Source: VRUE01 sp046733315 (lineage in GTDB: Bacteria > Actinomycetota > Thermoleophilia > Solirubrobacterales > 70-9). From it: a stretch of DNA of 10,747 nucleotides. The notes under the pieces were generated by a model. The model made no database searches. It worked only from the letters and a program-made list of their open reading frames with translations, and was not told the DNA's origin. Where the stretch lies: contig JBKPOV010000203.1 of NCBI GenBank assembly GCA_046733315.1, positions 1 through 10,747 on the forward strand, written 5' to 3'. Numbering within the stretch: position 1 is the first letter of the stretch; the number at the start of each line of letters is the position of its first letter. Below are positions 1 through 6,166 of this stretch, in pieces. The translations under genes were made by a program, and so were the position numbers.

Positions 1-515
1 TCGTAGGCCGTTGCGTAGCTGCGGGCGATGATGTCCGCGGCCGCCTTGCTGGCGTCGTAGGGATAGGCGGCGCGCAGCGGAAAATCCTCGCGATAGGGCA
101 ATTCCGGGCTGGCTCCGTAGGCCTTGTCGGAGGAGGCGAAGACGACCCGGGCGACGCCGTGCTCCCGACAGGCTTCGAAGACGTTCCAGGCGCCCCGGAC
201 GTTGACTTCAAGTGTCTCCAGGGGGGACTTGCGAGCGACGCCGACGATCGTCTGGGCGGCCAGGTGAAAGACCGAATCGCAACCCGCCACCGCGGCCGCC
301 ACCGCCTCGCCGTCACGCAGGTCCCCCTCGGCCAGCTCCACCTGATCGCGCAGGCCGAGCAGATCGAGGCCGGATCGCCGTGGACCGCCAACGTCCGCGG
401 TGCGGGGGTCCGGACGGTCGAGCACGCGCACCTCATCGCCGCGAGCCAGCAGCGCCCCGACCAGATGCGAAGCGACAAACCCGTGCGCTCCTGTCACCAG
501 AGCACGATCGCTCAT
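1..515 (-). CDS. NAD-dependent sugar epimerase/dehydratase (extended SDR), 3' part outside window
   Basis: 171 N-terminal residues are visible; the rest lies left of the window. It is an extended short-chain dehydrogenase acting on a nucleotide sugar in the cytoplasm. The Rossmann dinucleotide loop is at residues 8-15 (TGAHGFVA; the third glycine of GxxGxxG is Ala). An acidic GDLRD is at 64-68, FHLAAQ at 83-88, SSDKAYG at 128-134 and the catalytic YxxxK (YDASK) at 153-157. SSDK-Y-G together with the cytidylyltransferase immediately upstream suggests CDP-glucose 4,6-dehydratase or a related CDP-sugar epimerase. Exact specificity cannot be read without the C-terminal half. The ATG at 515 is preceded by GGAAGGGG, which lies in the right arm of a long hairpin, so translation may be structure-controlled. 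It probably belongs to the same transcript as the gene at 577-1317, 61 bases upstream. Confidence 0.88.
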   Translation of the reverse strand, partial: MSDRALVTGAHGFVASHLVGALLARGDEVRVLDRPDPRTADVGGPRRSGLDLLGLRDQVELAEGDLRDGEAVAAAVAGCDSVFHLAAQTIVGVARKSPLETLEVNVRGAWNVFEACREHGVARVVFASSDKAYGASPELPYREDFPLRAAYPYDASKAAADIIARSYATAY

Positions 516-526
516 GGCCCGAGCCC

Positions 527-575
527 CTTCCGGTGCGCTTTACGTGGGTATAGACCGTAAAAGGCGCACCGGAAG
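527..575 (-). repeat. Long hairpin between cytidylyltransferase and epimerase genes, overlapping the RBS
   Basis: The arms are 527-544 and 556-575 with an 11-nt loop. Twelve bases pair perfectly (CTTCCGGTGCGC with its complement), then six more (TTTACG/CGTAAA) after a two-base bulge. It begins four bases after the stop of the gene at 577. In the minus-strand transcript the downstream arm contains GGAAG, part of the only Shine-Dalgarno-like sequence before the epimerase ATG. There is no U-tract, so it is not a classical intrinsic terminator. An mRNA-stability or translation-control role is inference. Confidence 0.7.
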
Positions 576-576
576 C

Positions 577-1317
577 TCATCGGGCTGCCACTCCAGCCGC
601 AATCCAGGTGGGCCAGGGGGCATTTCCAGAAGTCCAGAGGTCGTTGAGCTCGACCGCGTCCTTGTAGGTGTCCATGCAGTCCCAGAAACCGTCGTGCCTG
701 TAGGCGCCGAGCTGACCGTCGGCGGCAAGGCGCTCGAGTGGCTCGCGCTCGAGCACGCTGTCCGCGCCGATGTAGTCAAGGGCGGCTCGCTCGAAGCAGA
801 AGAAACCGCCGTTGATCCAATGCTCGCTGCGCGGCTTCTCGACAAAGCCCGCAACCCGGTGGTCCGCGCCAATCTCAGCGACCCCCCACTGCAGGTGCGG
901 CTGCACGACGGTCACTGTCCCGAGCGCCCCCTGATCAAGGTGGAAGGTCAGCAGCGCCTCGAGGTCGATATCAGCAACCCCGTCGGCATAGGTGGCGCAG
1001 AAGGTCTCGTCGCCGAACCGCTCGCCGACCCGCGCGATCCGCCCGCCGGTCGGCGTGTCCAGCCCGGTGTCAACGCACTCGACCTCCACCCCGCCCGGCC
1101 AGGCCTCGGTCGCGACGAACTCCTTGACCATCTCCCCCAGGTATCCCGTCGCCAGCACGAATCGCCCGAACCCCTGCGCCGCATAGATCCCAATCACATG
1201 CCAGAGAATCGGCTTCGCCCCAATCTCCACGAGCGCCTTAGGGACGGTCTCCGTCCGCTCACGTAGACGAGTGCCACGACCCCCGCACAGAATGACGACC
1301 GGGGGCTTAGCGGCCAT
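577..1317 (-). CDS. rfbF: Glucose-1-phosphate cytidylyltransferase (RfbF family)
   Basis: 246 residues, close to the usual length of about 255 for the family. It makes CDP-glucose from CTP and glucose-1-phosphate, the entry to CDP-deoxysugars for surface glycans. The nucleotidyltransferase signature LCGGRGTRL spans 10-18, with PK at 26-27. VEIGAKPILWH (30-40), VDTG-TGGR (82-93), YADGVADIDL (110-119), EKP (160-162), INGGFF (168-173) and GFWDCMDT (210-217) follow in the order expected for RfbF. Asp112 and Asp216 sit where metal ligands are expected. One oddity is YADG where RfbF normally has YGDG. The ATG at 1317 is the only in-frame start before a stop, has no clear Shine-Dalgarno and lies inside an arm of the 1309-1424 inverted repeat. 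The partner dehydratase/epimerase lies downstream. General sugar-1-phosphate nucleotidyltransferase is the fallback name. Confidence 0.9.
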   Translation of the reverse strand: MAAKPPVVILCGGRGTRLRERTETVPKALVEIGAKPILWHVIGIYAAQGFGRFVLATGYLGEMVKEFVATEAWPGGVEVECVDTGLDTPTGGRIARVGERFGDETFCATYADGVADIDLEALLTFHLDQGALGTVTVVQPHLQWGVAEIGADHRVAGFVEKPRSEHWINGGFFCFERAALDYIGADSVLEREPLERLAADGQLGAYRHDGFWDCMDTYKDAVELNDLWTSGNAPWPTWIAAGVAAR

Positions 1318-1424
1318 CCGGGTAGGGGTGAAGCGTCTTGTACTTTTTCGTCACCAACCTCGCGGCGCCAGCCGGCGACTCTCCACCGAAAAAGTTAAGC
1401 GGAACCCCTACCCGGATGGCCGCT
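1309..1424. repeat. 116-nt nested palindrome (21-bp perfect terminal inverted repeat)
   Basis: The outer arms 1309-1329 and 1404-1424 are exact reverse complements over 21 bases. Inside them a second perfect 9-bp pair reads ACTTTTTCG and CGAAAAAGT. At the centre a third, GC-rich stem (TCGCGGC/GCCGGCGA with one bulge, loop GCCA) can form. One arm holds the start codon of the cytidylyltransferase; the other begins on the last base of the sulfur-carrier stop codon. There is no U-run at the foot and no target-site duplication that I can see. It could be a cruciform or mRNA barrier, a MITE-like insertion, or an inverted duplication of the rfbF start region. Confidence 0.85.
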
Positions 1425-1696
1425 CAACCGCCCGCGACAGCCGGCAGGATCGTGACCTCAGCCCCGTCATCGATTTGAGTGTCGAGTCCCTGCTGGAAGC
1501 GAATGTCCTCGCCGCTGACGTAGACGTTGACGAAGCGACGCAGGTCGCCGTCCTGGGTGATCCGCTCACGCAGGGTGCCGTGCGCCTCGAAGACGGCGTC
1601 GAGCACCTCGCCGACGGTGGAGCCCCCCACCTCGAGCTCTGCTTCTCCCCCGGTCGCCGCGCGCAGCTGGGTCGGGATCTTCACGGTGACTGACAT
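1424..1696 (-). CDS. cysO: CysO/MoaD/ThiS-family sulfur carrier protein
   Basis: 90 residues with a ubiquitin-like beta-grasp fold, ending in VTILPAVAGG. The exposed C-terminal Gly89-Gly90 is adenylated and thiocarboxylated in this family, and the protein then delivers sulfide to a PLP enzyme. The sequence (VKIPTQLR at 5-12, RRFVNVYV at 53-60, EDIRF at 63-67, then the ILPAVAGG tail) closely resembles mycobacterial CysO as I remember it. The ATG overlaps the upstream TGA by one base. A perfect GGAGGT (1706-1711) lies nine bases before it, within the end of the upstream gene, so the two are translationally coupled. No MoeB-like activator, Mec-type peptidase or CysM is in the window. Pairing with a SAM-riboswitch-controlled threonine-synthase homologue suggests that this carrier feeds homocysteine rather than cysteine synthesis; that is inference. 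Confidence 0.92.
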   Translation of the reverse strand: MSVTVKIPTQLRAATGGEAELEVGGSTVGEVLDAVFEAHGTLRERITQDGDLRRFVNVYVSGEDIRFQQGLDTQIDDGAEVTILPAVAGG

Positions 1697-2928
1697 CAGA
1701 CGGTTACCTCCTGGACGAACTCGGTCTCGAAACTGTCGAGATCGGGGTCGATCTCGTGCATGCGGAACCTATCGCGGGTCGCGTCGAGGGTCTTCAGGCC
1801 CTCGCCGGTGATGTAGACGACCACCCGCTCGCCGCTTGCGATGTCGCCACGCTCGGCCAGCTTCTTCAAAACCCCGACCGTGACACCCCCGGCGGTCTCG
1901 GTGAAGATTCCGGTGGTTTCGGCGAGCAGGCTGATCCCATCGCGGATCTCCGCATCGGTGACCGAGTCGATCGCGCCGCTGGTGCGGCGCGCCTGCTCAA
2001 CCGCGTAGGGACCATCGGCCGGATCGCCGATCGCCAGGCTCTTGGCGATCGTCTCGGGCCGCTGCGGCTTGCAGACGTCCCAGCCTTCGGCGAAAGCGGT
2101 GGCGACCGGGCTACAACCCACCGCCTGAGCACCGTTGAATATCGGCTGGACGCCCTCGACGAGGCCGATGTCCAGCCACTCCTGGAAACCGCGCCCCACC
2201 TTGGTGAAGAGCGAGCCCGAGGCGATCGGACAGACGACGCGATCGGGCAACTCCCAGTTGAGCTGCTCGGCCGTCTCGTAGGCGAGCGTCTTCGAGCCCT
2301 CGGCGTAGTAGGGGCGCAGGTTGACGTTGACAAAGGCCCAGGGCCGCGTTTCGGCCAGCTGGGTGCAAAGGCGGTTGACGTCGTCGTAGTTGCCGCGCAC
2401 GCCGACCAGGTTGGTGCCGTAGATGCCGGTGGCGAGCAGCTTCTGTTCCTCGAGATTGGCGGGAACGAAGACGTAGGAGGCAAGACCGGCGGCGGCGGCA
2501 TGAGCGGCGACGGCATTGGCGAGGTTGCCGGTCGAGGCGCAGGCGACCGTGTCGAAGCCCAGCTCCTGCGCCTTGGCGACGGCGACGGCGACGACGCGGT
2601 CCTTGAATGAGTGGGTGGGGTTGGCGGCGTCGTTCTTGATCCAAATCTCAGCATCCACGCCGAGGCGCTCGGCGAGGCGATCGGCGCGCAGCAGCGGCGT
2701 CAGGCCCGGCTCGAGCGGATCGCCCGGTCGGCCCTCAAAGGGGAGGAAGTCCGCGTAGCGCCAGATGCCCTGCGAGCCTGCCTGGATCTTGCGCTTCGTC
2801 TCGGCCGGGTCGAGCGCCGAGTGGTCATAGGCAACTTCCAGCGGCCCGAAGCAGTTCTCACAGGCGAAGTGGGCAGCGAGGTCGTACGTCGCCCCGCACT
2901 CCTTGCACTTCAGATTTTCGATTGCCAT
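1696..2928 (-). CDS. thrC: Threonine synthase-family PLP enzyme; candidate sulfur-carrier-dependent homocysteine synthase
   Basis: 410 residues, fold-type II PLP enzyme. An N-terminal zinc ribbon is formed by CxxC at 8-11 and CxxC at 23-26. The PLP lysine is Lys109 in NPTHSFKDR (103-111). STGN is at 132-135 and TGEGLK near the end (374-379). By family it would convert O-phosphohomoserine to threonine. Two sites differ from canonical ThrC as I recall it: PTH instead of PTG before SFKD, and PIASGSL (234-240) where the phosphate loop normally reads PVGNAGN. The SAM-I riboswitch leader and the overlapping sulfur carrier suggest that the same substrate is sulfhydrylated to homocysteine. The symbol is given by family only. 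I chose ATG 2928 over upstream in-frame starts because it follows GGAG by six bases, lies just after the riboswitch terminator and starts the zinc ribbon correctly. An upstream start would put the terminator inside the gene. Confidence 0.9.
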   Translation of the reverse strand: MAIENLKCKECGATYDLAAHFACENCFGPLEVAYDHSALDPAETKRKIQAGSQGIWRYADFLPFEGRPGDPLEPGLTPLLRADRLAERLGVDAEIWIKNDAANPTHSFKDRVVAVAVAKAQELGFDTVACASTGNLANAVAAHAAAAGLASYVFVPANLEEQKLLATGIYGTNLVGVRGNYDDVNRLCTQLAETRPWAFVNVNLRPYYAEGSKTLAYETAEQLNWELPDRVVCPIASGSLFTKVGRGFQEWLDIGLVEGVQPIFNGAQAVGCSPVATAFAEGWDVCKPQRPETIAKSLAIGDPADGPYAVEQARRTSGAIDSVTDAEIRDGISLLAETTGIFTETAGGVTVGVLKKLAERGDIASGERVVVYITGEGLKTLDATRDRFRMHEIDPDLDSFETEFVQEVTV

Positions 2929-2953
2929 CCGATCTCCGTTTCCGTCGCCAACG

Positions 2954-2984
2954 AAAAAACCTCCGCCTTTTGTGGGGCAGAGGT
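2954..2984 (-). terminator. Intrinsic terminator of the SAM riboswitch expression platform
   Basis: In the minus-strand RNA the arms 2976-2984 and 2959-2967 pair over nine positions (ACCTCTGCC with GGCGGAGGT, one G-U wobble). The loop is CCACAAAA and six U residues (2954-2959) follow. The loop-side CCCCACA (2971-2977) is exactly complementary to TGTGGGG (2998-3004), which overlaps the 3' strand of riboswitch helix P1. P1/terminator and antiterminator are therefore mutually exclusive. This predicts transcription OFF with SAM bound. Confidence 0.88.
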
Positions 2985-2999
2985 CCGATCGGACATTCC

Positions 3000-3112
3000 C
3001 CACATCTTTCAGGTCGCGTGACCTGCTGGAGTTGGCACCTCCCCCGAACCTGACGGTCCGGGGCGGTTGCCGGGGTTTCTACGGGCCAGTCCCTCCACCC
3101 CTCTAGATGTGG
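3000..3112 (-). promoter_or_regulatory. SAM-I (S-box) riboswitch aptamer
   Basis: Read on the minus strand, P1 is CCACATCT (3105-3112) paired with AGATGTGG (3000-3007), eight perfect base pairs. The S-box core is recognisable: GGAGGGACTGGCCC (3083-3096), then GAAACCCCGGCAACC (3065-3079). A P3-type stem (CCCCGGACC/GGTTCGGGG) and a final GCAGGTC/GACCTGA stem follow. The GAAACC-GGCAACC block and the four-way layout are diagnostic of SAM-I, which senses S-adenosylmethionine and shuts off methionine and sulfur genes. It is directly upstream of the threonine-synthase homologue and the sulfur carrier, so both should be repressed when SAM is plentiful. Confidence 0.95.
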
Positions 3113-3129
3113 CGCTTATGTAGGCACGA

Positions 3130-3138
3130 ACCATACCA
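3130..3138 (-). promoter_or_regulatory. Possible extended -10 promoter for the riboswitch operon
   Basis: The minus strand reads TGGTATGGT here, a TGN plus TATGGT extended -10. This would start transcription about ten bases before riboswitch helix P1, the position a promoter should have. No good -35 is seen. A second weak hexamer, TACATA (3117-3122), is an alternative. Confidence 0.3.
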
Positions 3139-3215
3139 GGGGAAATCTCGTCCAGCCCTAGCCGCGGCCGGCGGCTAACCTTGTCCGCCCATGCCCGACG
3201 AGACGATGAGCGTGA

Positions 3216-4226
3216 ATGATGCCGAACCTTCCGAAGCCGAGGCTACGGCGCGTCGGCCGGCGCGGCGAGCTCATCTCCGCGGCGCCACAGGCTGAGCCGC
3301 AGACTCCCAGCGTTGAGCAGATCGACTCCAGCGGCCTGCGCTGGGTCAACATCGAGCGGCCGGGCGCCCTCGAGCGCGCCTGGCTGGAGGAGAACTTTGA
3401 CTTCCACGCCCTCGACCTCGAGGACGTGCTCTCGCGCAACCAGCGGCCGAAGATCGACGTCTACGACGACTACCTATTCATCGTCCTCCACTTCCCCGTC
3501 TTCGATCCCGCCGCCGGTCGACTGGGCACGGGCGAGCTCGACCTCTTCGTCGGGCCAGGCTATGTGGTGACGATCCCCAACCAGCCGCTACAGCCGGTCG
3601 AGTACCTCTTCGAGCGCTGCCGCGCCAAGGAGGAGCTACGCGAGCAGCTCTTCTCGCGCGGCTCCGGCTACCTGCTCTACCGCCTCGTCGACGACAGCTT
3701 CGACTACTGCTTCCCGATGCTGCGCAAGATCGGTAACAAGCTCGACGCGCTCGAGGACGACATCTTCGAGGGGCGATCGGAGGAGGTCGTACGCGACATC
3801 TCCAACGTCAAGCAGGAGATCATCAACTTCCGCAAGGTGATCCGCCCGCAGCGCCCCGTCCTGCGCGACCTCGAGAGGGTTAAGCAGCGCTACCTCGCCA
3901 CCGACCTTGACCTGGAGATCTACTTCGACGACATCGTCGACGCCCACGAGCGGATCTGGGACATGCTCGAGAACTACAAGGAGGTCGTCGGCGCACTGGC
4001 CGAGACCAACGAGTCGGTGATCTCCCACCGCGTCAACGACATCCTCCGCGTGCTCACCTCGATCAGTGTCATCGTCCTGCCGCTGACCCTTCTTGCCAGC
4101 ATCTGGGGCATGAACGTCGCCGTGCCCGGCGAGGAGGACATGACCGCCTTTTGGGTGGTCGTCGGGATGATGGTCGTCCTACTGGTCGGGATGGTCGGGT
4201 ACTTCCGGCGTCGCGGTTGGCTCTGA
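3216..4226 (+). CDS. corA: CorA-family magnesium/cobalt transport protein
   Basis: 336 residues, a pentameric membrane channel for Mg2+ and other divalent cations in this family. There is a large cytoplasmic N-terminal domain (about 1-275), with DLEDVLSRNQRPKIDVYDDYLF (67-88) as its conserved core. A long acidic helical stalk is followed by two C-terminal membrane segments (about 280-297 and 311-329). The hallmark GMN loop is at 298-300 (SIWGMNV), and the protein ends in a basic RRRGWL tail. The start is uncertain. A stop lies directly before tandem ATGs at 3216/3219 and no Shine-Dalgarno precedes them. An overlapping 34-codon reading frame opens at ATG 3191 with similarly GC-rich third positions. 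The gene diverges from the riboswitch operon and shares roughly 100 bases of upstream region with it. No Mg2+ riboswitch is visible in the short leader. Confidence 0.92.
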   Translation: MMPNLPKPRLRRVGRRGELISAAPQAEPQTPSVEQIDSSGLRWVNIERPGALERAWLEENFDFHALDLEDVLSRNQRPKIDVYDDYLFIVLHFPVFDPAAGRLGTGELDLFVGPGYVVTIPNQPLQPVEYLFERCRAKEELREQLFSRGSGYLLYRLVDDSFDYCFPMLRKIGNKLDALEDDIFEGRSEEVVRDISNVKQEIINFRKVIRPQRPVLRDLERVKQRYLATDLDLEIYFDDIVDAHERIWDMLENYKEVVGALAETNESVISHRVNDILRVLTSISVIVLPLTLLASIWGMNVAVPGEEDMTAFWVVVGMMVVLLVGMVGYFRRRGWL

Positions 4227-4230
4227 GTCT

Positions 4231-4275
4231 TCCGCTGTGCCCCGGCGCCGCATACCAAGACAAAGGAACAGCGGA
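4231..4275 (+). repeat. 8-bp inverted repeat between corA and the HIT gene
   Basis: TCCGCTGT (4231-4238) and ACAGCGGA (4268-4275) are perfect complements separated by 29 bases. They start five bases after the corA stop. There is no U-tract. It may be a 3'-end stabilising or rho-assisted structure. Confidence 0.4.
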
Positions 4276-4292
4276 GCGCCAAATAGGATGAA

Positions 4293-4787
4293 GTGCCCGT
4301 GGCCAATTTCCGCATCTGGGCGCCCTGGCGCCTCGCCTACGTGAAGGACGCATCGAAGGACAGCGAGGAGGAGTGCATCTTTTGCGCCAAGCCGGCGGCA
4401 GGGGATGACGTGGCGAACTTGATCGTCCACCGCGGCGAGCACAGCTTCGTGATCCTCAACCTCTTTCCGTATACCAACGGCCATCTGATGGTCGCCCCGT
4501 TCGAGCACCTCGGCCGGCTGCAGGATCTCCCGACCGAGACTCTGGCCGAGATGATGGGCTTCGCCCAGCGGGCGATGCGCCGGCTCGAGCAGGTCTACAA
4601 ACCGCACGGCTACAACGTCGGCTTCAACCAAGGCCGCGTCGCTGGCGCCGGGGTCGAGCACCACATCCACATGCACGTCGTCCCACGCTGGGGCGGCGAC
4701 ACAAACTTCATGCCGGTGATCGCCGACACCAGGGTGATGCCGCAAACGCTGGAGCAGAGCTACGAGGCGCTGAAGGGGGCCTTTTGA
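4293..4787 (+). CDS. HIT-family nucleotide hydrolase/phosphorylase (Ap4A phosphorylase-like)
   Basis: 164 residues. The catalytic histidine triad HIHMHVV is at 124-130 (H124, H126, H128), preceded by VEH and followed by PRWGGDTNF. This resembles the tail of mycobacterial Rv2613c-type diadenosine tetraphosphate phosphorylases. A CxxC (C28, C31) typical of zinc-binding HIT proteins precedes the fold core VILNLFPYTNGHLMVAP (53-69). The likely role is cytoplasmic cleavage of dinucleoside polyphosphates or other nucleotidyl conjugates. GTG 4293 follows AGGA (4285-4288) by only four bases. An in-frame GTG at 4299, with ten-base spacing, would give the common MANFRIWAPWR beginning. The ATG at 4288 is out of frame. 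The last four bases overlap the following mutase gene. Confidence 0.9.
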   Translation: MPVANFRIWAPWRLAYVKDASKDSEEECIFCAKPAAGDDVANLIVHRGEHSFVILNLFPYTNGHLMVAPFEHLGRLQDLPTETLAEMMGFAQRAMRRLEQVYKPHGYNVGFNQGRVAGAGVEHHIHMHVVPRWGGDTNFMPVIADTRVMPQTLEQSYEALKGAF

Positions 4788-6166
4788 GCGAACAACCGAT
4801 CCTTGCTCCGCCGGGGATCTTCAAGGCTTATGACATCCGCGGCCTGCACGGATCTGAAATGGACGAGACAACCGCGCACGCGATCGGTCGCGCCTTCGCC
4901 CGCGTGCTCGGCAGGCTGCGCGGCAAGCAGCCGGGCGATTTGCGCATTGGGCTTGGGCGCGACATGCGCCTCACCGCCCCCTCGATGGCAGCAGAGCTGC
5001 GCGACGGGCTGATCTTCGAGGGCGCCACCGTGCTCGATGCCGGCATGGTTGCGACCGAGATGCTCTACCACTTGGTCGGCTCGCGGGACCTCGACGGCGG
5101 CGCGATGGTCACCGCCTCGCACAATCCCAAGGCCTACACCGGTGTGAAGTTGGTCCGCGAGGGCGCGCTGGCGCTGTCTGGCGACGCCGGCATCGGTGAC
5201 GTCAAGCGCGAGATCGAAGCGGGCCTCGGCCACGCCCCGGGCGGCGGCTCCCTCGAGGAGGTCGACGTCTGGGACGAATACCGGCGGCACGCACTCTCCT
5301 TCATTGATCCGGCGAAGGTCAAGCCGATGAAGGTCGTGGTCGACGGTGGCAACGGGATGGCCGGGCCGATGGTCGGGCCGCTGCTGCACAAGCTCGACCT
5401 CGACCTCGAGGAGATGTACTTCGAGCCCAACGGCGAGTTCCCCGACCACGAGCCCAACCCACTGCTGCCCGAGAACCGCGCGATGATCATGGAGCGGGTG
5501 CGCGGCGCCGGCGCCGACCTCGGCATCGCTTGGGACGGTGACGCTGACCGCTGCTTCTTCATCGACGGCAGCGGCGAGTTCTGCGACGGCGACTTCATCT
5601 GCGCCCTGCTTGCCCGCGCCGCGCTGGCCAAGGATCCAGGCGCGACGATCCTCTATGACCCGCGCTCGAGCCGGGCGGTGCCCGACCTGGTCGCTGCCGA
5701 GGGCGGCCGCTCCGACCTCTCCCGCGTCGGCCACGCCTTCTTCAAGACGCGGATGCGAGAAGAGGGAGCCGCCTTTGGTGGCGAGGTCTCGGGCCACTAC
5801 TACTTCCGCGACTTCTGGAACGCCGACTCGGGAACGATTCCGGCCCTGCTGGTCCTGGAGCTGCTCTCGGTCGATGGCCGCTCGCTCGACGAGCTGATGT
5901 CGGAGTTCCGCTCGCGCTATTTCATCTCCGGCGAGATCAACTCCGAAGTGACCGACCCGGCGGCGAAGATCGCCGAGATAACCGAGCGCTACGGCGACGG
6001 CGAGCAGACGACCCTGGACGGGATCTCGGTCGACTACCCTGAGTGGCACTTCAACGTGCGCCCCTCCAACACCGAGCCGCTGCTGCGCCTCAACCTCGAG
6101 TCGCTCGTCTCGCGCGAGGACATGGAAGCCAAGCGCGACGAGGTGCTCGGGCTGATCCGCGCGTGA
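4784..6166 (+). CDS. manB: Phosphomannomutase/phosphoglucomutase
   Basis: 460 residues, the usual length of the bacterial alpha-D-phosphohexomutase family, which interconverts hexose-6- and hexose-1-phosphates in the cytoplasm. The four-domain order is intact: substrate start FKAYDIRG (13-20), phosphoserine loop TASHNP (110-115, Ser112), metal loop DGDADR (251-256), sugar-ring loop GEVSGHYY (333-340) and the C-terminal phosphate-binding RPSNTEP. The TTG start is compelled. The FKAYDIRG motif begins 13 residues in, no ATG or GTG precedes it, and AAGGGGG lies just upstream. TTG overlaps the HIT stop as TTGA, and the gene's own stop overlaps the next start as GTGA, so three genes are coupled. 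It can provide glucose-1-phosphate or mannose-1-phosphate for nucleotide-sugar synthesis such as the divergent rfbF. PMM versus PGM preference cannot be told. Confidence 0.93.
   Translation: MSEQPILAPPGIFKAYDIRGLHGSEMDETTAHAIGRAFARVLGRLRGKQPGDLRIGLGRDMRLTAPSMAAELRDGLIFEGATVLDAGMVATEMLYHLVGSRDLDGGAMVTASHNPKAYTGVKLVREGALALSGDAGIGDVKREIEAGLGHAPGGGSLEEVDVWDEYRRHALSFIDPAKVKPMKVVVDGGNGMAGPMVGPLLHKLDLDLEEMYFEPNGEFPDHEPNPLLPENRAMIMERVRGAGADLGIAWDGDADRCFFIDGSGEFCDGDFICALLARAALAKDPGATILYDPRSSRAVPDLVAAEGGRSDLSRVGHAFFKTRMREEGAAFGGEVSGHYYFRDFWNADSGTIPALLVLELLSVDGRSLDELMSEFRSRYFISGEINSEVTDPAAKIAEITERYGDGEQTTLDGISVDYPEWHFNVRPSNTEPLLRLNLESLVSREDMEAKRDEVLGLIRA

Noticed and set aside
159..1266. Large plus-strand frames opposite the epimerase and rfbF genes
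   Set aside because: No domains; the minus-strand products match their families from end to end.
1309..1424. Palindrome as a simple rho-independent terminator
   Set aside because: No U-tract follows the outer arm in either direction. The run of T in the inner stem is paired within the structure.
2929..3003. Upstream in-frame extension of the threonine-synthase homologue (start at 3003)
   Set aside because: It would translate through the riboswitch terminator and add residues with no family counterpart. ATG 2928 has a proper ribosome-binding site.
6043..6162. Upstream extension of the MBL-fold protein into the mutase gene
   Set aside because: The sequence is out-of-frame mutase coding. GTG 6163 with the GTGA overlap and the correct domain start is better.
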